Origin: Pithys albifrons albifrons
Lineage: Eukaryota > Chordata > Aves > Passeriformes > Thamnophilidae
Direction: 5' to 3'
DNA length: 64,000 bases
NCBI RefSeq assembly: GCF_047495875.1
Contig: NC_092459.1
Location: 92,737,560-92,801,559, forward strand
Part shown: positions 39,041-50,800 of the stretch, piece after piece
Position numbering within the stretch: the first letter of the stretch is position 1
Layout: each line of letters opens with the position of its first letter
The notes under the pieces: model-generated
What the model saw: only the letters and a program-made list of their open reading frames with translations
The model's database searches: none
Told to the model about the DNA's origin: nothing
Made by a program: the position numbers and the translations under genes

Positions 39041-40508
39041 GCCTGTCATTCCTAGAAACTCTACTGTTCTAGAGCAATCTTACAAACCTCTTCTAAAATT
39101 TGAACTGCTAAAAACTGGGCAATGAAAGATCAGTGTTTTTGAAAATTATTCTATAAATCATTTAAAAGTTGGAATCTAGATGCATAAGAATAATTAAAAT
39201 CATGAAGGTCAGGCAAAGATTGCACATATTTCAGTAGAATAATTAAATAATCTTCCTCTTTTATTCAAATAAAAATTTGGAATTTGTAGATTTTGTTTTG
39301 TAGGAATGTTTCCTAAGCAGCCAGATTTTCAGGATGTTGTAGTCAAATTTCTGCTTCTAAGTTCTCAGGAAAGGGGTTGAATGCACATTTTCCTTTCCTA
39401 CAGAGTGTTCTGACTACTGGGTAGAGATTATTTCGTTCTCTTCCTTACACTTGCAAATGTCATCGATTGTGAAACTTGCCTTTCACTTCTTTCGGGTTTT
39501 CTGAGCTTGATGCAATTCTCACCCACAGTTCCTATGGTGTGGATATTGCAAGAGTTGGAGGCCTTCACTTGTACAGATGTATACAGCAGAGCTAAAATGC
39601 AATGCACTCCAGCTTGTGTTCTCCCTCTGCTGTTCTCCCTCCTGCACTGAAAGATAGTTTCTGCATGGCCATGTGAAGGTCTTAAGGGGTACTTGATGAC
39701 TGTGCAAAGCTGACTTGAAGTCTAGCTACGTAATTATAAAATACACAATTTATTTCTTGAACATAAATCATGTTCCTTTATGGAACGAAACAATCAAGTT
39801 AGTGCCACTAAATATTCTAAAATATAAGGAACTCATTTCAAGGTCAAGATATAAATGTTCTTCCTTTTAATTATTCTGCTATTATAGACTTCCTTTACTT
39901 TTATTGCACTATAATTGTTGGCTGGAGACAGTTTTAATTTAAAATACGATCCTATTTCCCTTCACTAAACCCAGAAAAATCAGTATTAACCACTATGCTT
40001 CACATTTGCTAGTAAGAGCTTGTAACATCTCCACCTTGTGGTTGTTTCTCTGAGTAATGAGCCTACACTGCTGCATCTCAAATCATGGTTACTTTGGCTC
40101 TGAGACTCCAGGTTCTCTGAACATACATATCATACGTTGAGGATTTTTAGCTAAGAGGTTCTTGTATAAAAATGTATAGATTTATATAATGTAGATTAAA
40201 ACCAGTTCTTATTTCATGCTTTTTAATCAGACATTATTAAAATTTTGTATTTTAGACAACATCAATAGTAAAATTCAGGGATAGATGACTACAGAGGCAG
40301 TAAACATATGGGACACCTGAAACTGTTCAACTTGAAAAGAAGTATTTCTTATATGAAAAATGCCATCAAATATAATAATAAGATAACTCAAGGATTGGAT
40401 CAAGAAGAGCAATTATTTTTTACTCAGCAAAATATTTGCCAGTATCCTCATATTTGATGAAAAAAATGCACATTGCACACAATAGTACTCACTATGTTGA
40501 GTGGGAAA
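39041..40508. other. AT-rich noncoding, possible CR1 scrap
   Basis: No gene. 'gaaactgttcaacttgaaaa' at about 40320-40339 resembles an internal CR1 phrase, but it is too short and diverged to annotate as an element. Confidence 0.4.
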
Positions 40509-40615
40509 ATGTTATTGTCCCTGTTTCACAAGGGGAAGGCTGACTGGAGAGAGAACATGCCCCTTCACAAGGTCACAGAGAGAGACAACGATGGAAAAGA
40601 AGAGCAACCCAGACT
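40509..40615 (+). mobile_element. MIR/CORE-SINE-like ancient remnant
   Basis: The order 'ttattgtccctgtttcacaa', 'gggaaggctgactggagaga' and 'ttcacaaggtcacagaga' parallels the 3' half of MIR-type SINEs (cccattttacagatgagga, ctgaggcacagagagg, cccaaggtcacac). It is highly diverged, so this is a tentative call that needs a profile search. Confidence 0.4.
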
Positions 40616-43600
40616 TTCTGTTTTACAGTCCATGGTGTTTTACTGTTAGATCTGCCACATCTCGTCTTGATTTGCTATATTAATAATATCAGGAAATTGT
40701 CTACTCAACTCTAAGAAACTTCAGATCACAGGTATTAACTCAGCCCTAGTTGCAGAAGTTGAGCTTCTTTTTTTCTTTTTTCTTTTTACTTCATTACTTG
40801 CAAATGTAAGAAAAAGGTCCCATGATATTTCTGGCATTTCCTTGATCACAGTCAGCCAGAAAAATTAGGACGTTTGTGGTATTTTGTCACTTCCTGCACA
40901 CACTAGAATTTTGAAATGCCAGGATAGGCAAATAAATAAGTGTAATTTTGTTATTGAGGCTTTTTTAAATGTATGAAGTGCTTTGGCTTGACATTCTAAA
41001 TGAAGGTGCCCAAACTTCCTATTTATGAGTTCCAGTTCTCACTGTAAGTATGATTTTATTTTCTCTGTATTTAATATTTATGGCTACTTCACCTTTGTCT
41101 CTAGAAATCTTTCCTGGTTTTGTTGTAGCCCTTGTAACGTTCTCTATATCATATCATTTGTGAAAAGCTACTCAGCAGACTTCTGTAACACATCATATGA
41201 AGAGAATATGAGAAATCATTTGGCACAATGGCACAAATATAAGCAGCATCATTCCCTCTTTCTGCATTTTGACAGGTACCTTACAGCTAGAAAAGCTGTA
41301 TTAGCTCTGATCACGGACCTTCTATTTTTGTTTTGTGGTGGGGAATCAGTTATCCTCCTCACCCCACTAAGAGCAGTACCTTTCTCTAAACAAAAAGTAA
41401 CTGCTGTGTTAGGAACTGAGGGCCAGGATGCCCTGTCACATTCTGCTGATATTTCTTTTCATCTTTGTGACTCATCCTGAGATAGACAGTGATACCCAAA
41501 GTGTCCTTTCTGTTCCCCATTCCTACTGAGTCATGTCCATTCCCTGAACTGAGAGGAACTATGAATGAAAATGAGTACTAGTCTAATAGAGGAAAGAATG
41601 AGGATTCTTTTATTTTACTTTTTTTTTTTCTGTCAGAGCTCTTTATTTCCTGTCCTCAGTGTCCTGCTGTATATTTATCCAGAGAATATCTAACCTAAGA
41701 GGGCTCAAAGGCTCAAATAAATGTTTTCAAGGTCCAGGCACCACACGTAGCAACAAAACTACCTCTAGTTGTAAGACTAGAAATTAGATTTTTTTCCTAT
41801 CTGGATAGCCTTCCACAGGTACCAAATCTTACATGGAGCAGTTCTTGTTGGCAGCCACACAAAAGCATCAGTTTGAGTACAGTTGTGGTTGAATACTCTG
41901 ACAGCTGATAACAAAAAAAAAAAAGAAAACCAAACAAAAAAAACCAAAACCAAATAGAAGTGACTTGTTCCCATGAGTGTGTAAGATTTTCAGTAGCTGA
42001 AAATCCTCAGTCATGACAGTCCAAACTTGTTCAAAGTGTTATGTGAAAAGGCACTCCAAGAGGGAAAGACTGACAGAAGATGAAGTCTTTGAAAGCTTTT
42101 GGAAATTCAGAGATCACCTGAGATATAAATCTGACAGAGGAGGAAAGGAAGAGGTTTTGGCAACAACAGCAGGGGCTATAACATGTGCATTTGTAATCTG
42201 TGCTTCCTAAGCAGGAGACAGAGTTTTGAGCTGGAGAAAAAAAGCTGTAAGGAGGAGCTGCAAAGATGGTGGATGATGAGGAAAAGTGGTGAATGTGGCC
42301 AAATGGAACAGATTAATCTAGCTAAATATAGCTGTCTTCACTGTAGGTGTCAATATCTGAGCTAATCCTCCCAGCCTGTTAATGAGGTATTCTCAATAGA
42401 TTGCTCAGGAAGGACATATTCCTCACTCATAGCTTTACACAACTGTGTTATATTTATTTTTCTATTCTATTCTAAGAGAAAAAAATCTACACATTTCCTT
42501 TAGAAATATTTTATTTTTAAAAGAAAATGCTTCTTGTCAGCATGCGAACTGATCGTGGACTTTATAGACAATACAGAAGAAGAAGCACTCTGAGGGCATG
42601 GTTAGTACCCCCATGAAGTAGTTATGTAAAGTAAGTCATAGACAAATCATGTTAAACTTTCTCTTTGTTCTATTGACTGCAAAGAGAATGTAGATTGATA
42701 TCTCAGATACATTATCTGAATAGTGGTCTATGATTTAGACTAAAGAAGCCGTGTCCTTATCTCCAGAGGATCCAAATTACAGTCTCTTTTCAACAGCGAA
42801 AAAGACCTAGAACTTGCTGAAGAACTTCAGCTCCAGAGCTGCTGCTCCACTTGCCCTCTCTGCCCTTGCCCACATGTGCTGGCTGTGTAGCATGATGTAA
42901 CCCCAGCTTTGGTGTTTAGAATTGTCCAGTCCATTTCACAGTCTTCTTAAACATTAGGTACTTGTGCCAGGAGGCTGAGCACCATGACTCAGTTGGATTT
43001 CTGAAACAGAATAGACCGAATAGAAAATGAGGTTCTGGTGTGTGTTCCTTCATGCTTACTACGGTTTTGATCACCGTCTGGTGACTAATCCATACTGTCC
43101 TGCTTCACTGGCATGATATCAGAATACTACTGTATTAAATAACCACAGAGCTTTGAAGAGTAGAGCTGTTGAGGGATGGGTGGGAAAACTTTAAAAACCT
43201 ACAAAATTTGCTCAAATAACATATTCAAATCCTTACTGGGAAATAATTGGTCTGGAAATCAACCCTCAGTGCCTTCTTGTCAGATGTTTGCAATGCTGAA
43301 GGAAAACCACACCTTTTAAATGTCTGCTCTGCCACATTTCAGTGAGGCTCCAAAGAGTTTTTGAAATGTTAAACTTTTCAGTATTTTTTCTAAGACAGAA
43401 AAATTCACCCTGATCTGTGTGAAGTCTGCCTGAGACTACTTAAAAGGAGCATTTAGCACACATTGCAACAGTGCTGTAGTAGTCAAGCACCCTCGTGGTC
43501 CTGAAGGCCACAGGCATTTGCCCCCTGTGGGTGCTGGCAGGCAAGGGACAGTGGCTACAGTCCCATGAACCAGGACACTCCAACAGCCCTGACTCTGGCA

Positions 43601-43877
43601 ATGCCACCAGCTAAGCCAGCTGAAGCCCTGTCTCAGTGAGGACTGCAGGGTTTGGCCCTGCACGCTTCCAAACAGGACAGATGCTTCAACCCAGAAAACA
43701 TTTTGTGCAACATGCTGTGGCCCCCAGGTCCACGTGATGTTCCTGGTGTGGGGATACTGTGTCAATCTGCTGCCACAGGGTAGAATAAAGTGGACATTAA
43801 TGCCAAATGTGCTTACTTAGATAAACCCTGCTCAAGTTTTCACTCAACCTGTAGACTGAGAAATGCTTAGAATGGTC
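40616..43877. other. AT-rich noncoding with an A-rich tract, no recognised gene
   Basis: No gene recognised; the plus-strand frame at 41025-41480 (151 codons) has no known domain. An A-rich tract with C interruptions lies at 41911-41955. A GC-richer patch at about 43430-43790 has a minus-strand frame of 109 codons without recognised features. Confidence 0.45.
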
Positions 43878-43878
43878 A

Positions 43879-43956
43879 AAACCTAAAAAAAACCCTAAAA
43901 TGTTTATTTTTAATCTGTGAAAGCATCTTTGCTTTTATTTTAGGTTTTAGGGGTTT
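43879..43956. repeat. Imperfect inverted repeat
   Basis: Arms at 43879-43901 ('aaacct...aaaccctaaaat') and 43937-43956 ('attttaggttttaggggttt') are imperfectly complementary around a loop of about 35 bases. Both arms are low-complexity, so structure is possible but not compelling. Confidence 0.4.
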
Positions 43957-46900
43957 GTGAACTGGGTGTGCACACACAGAAAATTTTATTACCCAGAGCA
44001 TGAGTCAAGGAAGTGGGAATAGTCAACTCTGTGGTGTTCAGTATGATCTGATGGAGACCATAAAGGGATATAGCTTATTCTCTGACTCCATTCACCCACC
44101 TGTAAAGTAGAAACAACAGCATTTCACTTCCAAGCTGCTCTAACGTTTAGCTGGTCGCCTCCTATAGCACAGCTTGCAGTAGTTATGGGCTGAAATATTA
44201 ACTGGGGTAGAGCAATATTGTGACAAAAATTTGAAAACATGCTTTTTCTTTGGAGATGAAAGGAAGTTCCACTTAAAACCATTGCTAGCACGACATGCAA
44301 CCATACTGATTATGGGGATTTAGACCTATTATCTCAGTTTTTTACTGAAAGCCACTTCCTGTAGCAAAGAAAACACAAATCCTGTTTTTTTGTGTTTATC
44401 TTAAATTCATACTACTTCTCTAGAACATATATCTGGAAGTATTTAAATTAACGCTTTAAGTTTAGAATTTGAAATTTAATGAAACGAGATTTTTATATTG
44501 ATGATGCAAAGGAATCTAGAAGAAAACAGTGTTCCTTTTGTAATTAAGCAGAGCAGCTATTTATACTGTCGGCTGCATTCCAGTACAAAGTGCACTCATG
44601 GCATCAATTTAAAGGGCATATGTTGGAGGCAAAAACACAAAAGTGGTTTGGAAAGAGGTATGGAGTAAAAGTTGCTGAAATGCCTAAGTCTCTTCAAGGA
44701 GTGAGACTTCAAGGACACTAATTTGATTTTGAAAGTTTTACTCAGGCTTACCAGAAACAGAATGCAACTTTAAATTGGCCATGATCCTCTGTAGATGCAG
44801 AAAATTCCACACTTTTGGGATAGTCCAGAGTATATCCAGGAGTTATTCCAGATGTACTTGCCCTATATCTATGTTAGAAGGAGGTCCAATTTGATTTAAA
44901 TTACTTACCTTGACTTCAGTCACAGCAGGATTAAGTTTTGAGTCTTTTGTCAGTAGAAGACTCAGAAATTACTTTAGCCCCTTTTAAAATGAATATTTTT
45001 CTTTCTTCTTGAAACTTTTGCCTTCCATACTTCTCTCTGGCTATGTAAGGTGCATTACTAAAAAAGTCTGTCTTGAGGAGAGCAAATAATTTTCTCTAAC
45101 ATTTCCAGTTTCTACCAGCCTAAAGAGGAAAAAGCTTAAGTGTGTACATTTTTCTGCATGGAAACATTTTATCAAGTGCCTTAGTTTTCTACACATTCCT
45201 GAAGGACCTGCAAAGGAGGAGCTTGTCAGCTAAATTGAAAACATGCTAATAAAGTTAAAAAGTTAATGGGAGACATTTGCAATTTCCCCATAATTTTCCT
45301 AGTGACTTAAACTCGAAATAACTGTGTATGCTTCTGCTACTGTTTTCCTTACATCTTTGTATCAAATGACATGCAGAAGAATTAGTGCCGGATATCTACC
45401 ATTTGTCGCACACCTATCAAATTATAGTTTTCCTAGGCAAACTTACAGTTCAGGTGGCCAGAGCTCTGTTTGTCTGGAAGGCTATTTTCAATTACTTCTA
45501 AGTAATAATGTGTGTTTTATAACTCAAACCACTTGTATAAATAGAGTTTAAAACCTTGTGACTGAGGCAATAAAATAGAAGCGAAGGTTTAGCTGTTGTA
45601 ACCTACTGTGCAGTCCATTTAAGGGAAGTGGCTGAAATATAATTCCAGACTCTGGGCCATTTTTATGCTAATTAGAAAATATAAAAATTCTTTTAATATA
45701 TAACTAGGATTATTATTATCGTAGTAAAGCAGCTCTAATGATTGCTGCTTCTTTCAGTGAGCCTTGGCTAGTTGTTTTGAAGCAAGACACTTCCACATGC
45801 CCTGATAAAGGGTATCGGCCACAGCCTTTCCTTTGCCTTATATCTCCAGGCTTGCAAAAGGGTGCTATTTAAATGTAATACTTTCATTTAAGGGTATGCA
45901 AGATAAATTTGTAGGCTTGGTTGATTCTGTCTTATATTCTTCCGTGCCTTCTTTCCACTTCACTATTTACTATTACTAGATTATCATATCTGAATATCAC
46001 ATGGCCAGTCATGTTTTTATTCCAGCTAATGCTGCATGTCACTGGCATCCTAAGTAAAAGGTCAAGAGAAAGAGCTTTGATGGACAGACTAGCATTTCAA
46101 AGGACATCTTTTGTTTTTCATTCCCTTCTGAATAAAAATTTATGTTCAGGCACCTATTTTATAAAATTTGTGTATTTGATAGATCTTTTTGACATCAGGA
46201 AAGAAAAATATAAATTGATACCTTACCCCTTTCTTTTATCTGCCTTAAGCCTCCAAGAACATTCCTCTGCATTCTTGCCTCTACTGATAACATCTTTTCT
46301 AGCTGCTAAAGAGCTGACAGCATTTTACAGGGGTTGTGCGGTGCTGAACCCTTCTCATTTAGCTTTGGCCTGAATGCCAAAAATGTTGACCTTTTCTGTA
46401 TTTAATATGGCTTAGAGGAGGCATCTTTCCAACTCTTAATATAATCTGCTGCTGAACCTTCTTATCCTCCTCCACTTCCTCTCCCCTTCAATCTTTTAGC
46501 TCTCCTAGTTCAATGTATGGGATATGGGCACCCTACATTTTCTGGCATATACTTTTACATATATCCAGGAATTCTTTTGAATTTCTTGAGGGCTGCTATA
46601 TTTGGCAGATTCTCTTATCAGTTTCTGATATCAGTCTTTGTTTATCTTTGAGGTTTTAATCATCTGTTAGTGTGAGCGACTCATTTCTTTCCCACACAAC
46701 TAATTTTTTTACATGTCAGCAAAGAATAGAAACAGGAACATAAAATATCATTTAATTTTTTTGCCTCTCTCTGTTATGAATGAATATATCTAATAATATC
46801 CCAGGGCAACTATCTTAGTTCTGCTTTGTCTATACAAATATTTTTCATAGACGAGTGATAAAACAGGCAAAATTATAATTAAGTTTTATGATCTGGCCTG

Positions 46901-47013
46901 TTTCTGAAACATGGAGATCCATGAAAAGGCAAAGACACTGAATAGTTGCCTTTAGATTTGCTCCTATTTTACAGTTGTACTAGTGATCATTGTCAGTTCC
47001 TTTCAACTGAAAT
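43957..47013. other. AT-rich noncoding, nothing recognised
   Basis: No gene recognised; the plus-strand frame at 45921-46373 (150 codons, hydrophobic) shows no domain and is probably chance. Confidence 0.45.
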
Positions 47014-47074
47014 ATTCTATTCTATTCTATTCTATTCTATTCTATTCTATTCTATTCTATTCTATTCTATTCTA
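47014..47074. repeat. (ATTCT)12 microsatellite
   Basis: About twelve uninterrupted ATTCT pentamers (61 bp), then decayed 'ctactttgttttactttgtt' sequence. Likely polymorphic in length. Confidence 0.97.
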
Positions 47075-47790
47075 CTTTGTTTTACTTTGTTCTTTTATTC
47101 TAGGTATGGCTAGAATTGACATTTTGGGCAGTATACAAGGTGAATCATACACTAATTGCATTGCTAAGCCTTTTTTCCAGAGAAAAAACTCAATTCTGGC
47201 TGTAAATTGTACCTTTCTGATCCCACTGACCCATTCTGGGCCGATAAATTTCTTTTGAATTGTGTTCATTGCATGATTAAAACCTATGGAAGGAGTGCTA
47301 CAGTTCCAAAGACAATTTAAAAAAAAAAAAGACAGTAGAAATTTTGAGTCTCTTTACACCAAAACCAAGGTCTTTTACTGGTTAAACTCTGATGCAACAT
47401 TTGGATTTAATTAGAGTGGGCCAAATTCTGCCCTCAGCTACACCAGTCAGCTTGGGTAAGACTTGGCATGGAGGGGACATTTTCAAATCTAATACCATGG
47501 TATTTTTATAATGCCATGCTAAATAGGGCATAATGTATTTTTAGAAACTTTCTAATTTTAATAATCAAATGTTCTTCAAGATGATTCATATTAAAAGAAA
47601 CAATCATTTTGGCTTGCAGGACATATTTGTAATTATGTGTAGACACTTACTTGGATGCAATTCAGCATCAAATAAATTCAAAATGTGGATGTGTGCCAGT
47701 GCAGGGATGAAAAAATTTCGAAGAGGTGAGCCCGTTACTCAGGACCTTTTGCAGTTTCCTTTGCTTGCTACATCAGGGCTCCCTATAGCT
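47075..47790. other. AT-rich noncoding, nothing recognised
   Basis: No gene or repeat recognised apart from a short A-run at 47318-47330. Confidence 0.4.
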
Positions 47791-47850
47791 TCACAGAGAT
47801 GAAGAACTGGAAGGGACCTCTAGGGGTCATCTAGTCTACACTTCTGCAAA
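47791..47850 (-). mobile_element. Old CR1 fragment, minus strand
   Basis: The plus strand reads 'tcacagagatgaagaactgg' and 'aagggacctctaggggtcat' then 'ctagtctacacttctgc', matching the complement of a CR1 3' end (cacagaatgg..., ctggaagggacctctggaggtcatctagtcca). Only about 60 bases remain and there are no terminal octamers. Confidence 0.7.
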
Positions 47851-50800
47851 AGGATAAATGCAAACTGACAAGGGCAGAGATCTGTCAGTGAAGGTTTAAT
47901 ATCTATTGAAAACATTTTAAAATGGGATATTCCATGCCCTCTCATATTAGTGAGTACTTTTGCAAATAGATAAGCTTTTTCTAATGGCTAATTTGAATAG
48001 ATTTTCATGCAAATTAAGATTTCTACTTTTTTTTTTTTTCCACTGTACCAGTAGAAACAGCTGAGAATGTTCTATCTCTCACCAGAATGTTATCAGTTTA
48101 TGGCTTTTCAATTTCCTCTTTTAGTATAGACATTGTAGAGAGCCTTCACTTTTCCATCTCACTTTAAACACTTCCTATACTTGCTGCTCCTCTTGGGGTC
48201 CTTACCGAGTTATTTCCATCTCTTTCAATTGGGGTACCAAAAGCAGCAGCTCAGATTGGACCAGTAGTGAGGAGACTACAATAATCATGGTCCATGCATT
48301 GCATATATTTTTCTCAGTTTTCAACAGCCTCACATTGCTGACTCATATTTGATCTGTAATCCACCATAGGCCTCATGTGCATCTACACATACTAATTGTT
48401 TTCTTGAGATTTTAGACTCTTTTCCCAACTTGTCAAGAGCACTTGAATTCTAATTTAGTCCTTCAAAAAAGGTTTGTGACACCTTTCAGAATATAGTACT
48501 GCGGTCCTTTAGCCAAAACTATAACTTTTGAGGAAAACTAGGCCTGGGTAGAAGCTGGAACATTTCCATATTTTTAAGAGTGAATAATGATTAATTGCTA
48601 TATAAAAGTAATGTTTCATTCATCTATCCAATATGAAAATTTCACTATAATTTATTTAACACAGCATCAAAAGCTTTTCTAAGGACAGATTTATTCTGAG
48701 AATTTTTTCTTAAAGAGCTAAAAATCAATTTATTTCTTTGCTTGGGTAGATGTATCATTTTCAAGGCAAAATTTTAAAAGCTTTGTAGGTAAGGTTCATG
48801 CTCCTAAGAAATAACATTATTAAATCAAAGCTATTACTGCTCATACTTTGTTAACTTGAATACAGGCAGTCTATTTATTAATATGGATGAAAAATTATTA
48901 CAGTTATTAACCTGCAAATCACTTGGGTAATATGTTATTCCAGTCATTCTCTGGGAGGGTATGGGAATGGGAACAATATTTTGAAACTTATCTGTAATGC
49001 AACTTGCCATCCTTCTGTCAAAGTCAAAAAGAGTCTGTTAGAACAACAAATCTGAGTTATCCCTTTTTATCCCTTTTACACTACCCTGAAAGCAGGGAGC
49101 ACTCACAACACTCTGGGCAGAAAAAATTGTTCTGCCTCAGGCTGTGCTATCTCCCCTCTCCCATTCTGCTTTCTCACATGATTGAGAACAAAAGGAGCAT
49201 TTTAAAGCTATGTTTTAAGGAAAGTTGTTATAATATTTTCCTGTGGAGAACATGGTTTGATGTAGCCCAGAAGGTCACAGAGCTACCAGATCTACAAATG
49301 GTCTCTGTTTGATCCTACAAATCTTCTGTCTGAACTTCTCTGAATTCTCCTTACCCCCTCCACTTAATACAATAAGCTTAAAAGATTTCATGAAGGTTTG
49401 CATTTTTTTGCAACTATTAGCTTTTCGTTCATCAAAACCTATTAATATTTTAATTCAACAAGTCCTGAAATGAGGCAATATTAAGTGTCTCTAGTGTGTT
49501 AGACAATGCAATAAGAATTTTTTGATGCATTCATACATATCTAGAATATGTTGCTGTTCTGTTCGAGGTTTTTTATGATGATGCTCTATCTTCTTGACAA
49601 AGCCTCTGGACAAGTAATAGCACAAAGCTGTATCTTCAATGATTTCTGGAGACAATAATTTGTTACACATAAGCCTCAGAGAATAAAAGTCAGAAATCTA
49701 TTAAAGAGTAACTTTTTTGCAGTCTAAACTTTGGAGGATGGATCCTATCTGTTGGTAAGCCTTTCATGTCTGCAAGCCTTCCCTAGCATGCCACAGGTGA
49801 ACAGACCATGTTAAGTTGTTTTGTTTAATTAGGTATATGTAAATATATATATGTGTGTATATGTATGTACACATACACTTTTGTGGGTGCGTGTGCATGT
49901 ATGTGAATGAGGGGCATGGATAAAAGGTAGTGTTGTTCAGACCACATGTATCAACTTTCTTAAGATTTTATTTTTATATAGACACAGAGCAGCACTTTGG
50001 ATGCCATTCAGCTATACTTCTTTCAGTCGAATAACAAGGTTTAGGGTAAACAGAACTGCAGTTTTCTGTTTGATGTAAATCTCCTTAATGGTGTATTAAA
50101 TTGCTTTAATATCCCATATATCTTCCTGGGAAAGTACAGTTGAAGTTGCCCAGGTATGTTACCTTGACTCCCCTGAGGGCTAGGTAGGGAGGCATGCATG
50201 GGGAAAAGAGGAACACAAAGAGAAGGTAAGCACCTAGTTTCCTGACCTGCCTGTCTATACTTTTATGTCTAACTTGCACATTAAGGATTCGTAGCTAAAA
50301 CTGCACTGCCTGAAAGGTGCATACCCAACTCCTTTAGGTCACTGCTAGAGATTGTTTGTGACAGGTTGTACTTTGCACTGGCCACTCAGAGTCAAGGCTG
50401 CCACTATGCACTCCTTTCTACTCTCTGTAACACTGAGAGCAAACTATAGTTTCTGATGAAACACCCAGAATGCAAAATACAGCTGACTGGTGATCTACCT
50501 CAGTTCTGTGTTATTCCCATAGCACCTGCCAGATACGGAAAAATATTGGTCATAAATTATCTCTCCTAGATTCTTACCTGAAAGGCTGTAAAAAATATAA
50601 TTTATTTGATCTCTGCTTGCTTTATCACCTTCATTGATGGTGCACTGTATCCCTTCTGCTGATCTTCTGACAGGTGACCTTTTCTCTCATTCACCCTCCA
50701 ACTTTGGACAAGTGGCACCTTTCCTGGACCAGAAATAATGAGATCTCCTGCACTATATTCTCTGTCTCCTTGAAAAATCCTTAAACCTTTCCTCCATTCT

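Noticed and set aside
41025..41480. 151-codon frame
   Set aside because: No domain, no upstream promoter-like sequence, and composition typical of random AT-rich DNA.
41911..41955. A-rich tract as the tail of another retrocopy
   Set aside because: No recognisable gene sequence lies upstream on the same strand.
45921..46373. 150-codon hydrophobic frame
   Set aside because: T-rich DNA gives Leu/Phe/Ser-rich frames by chance; no domain or splice context.
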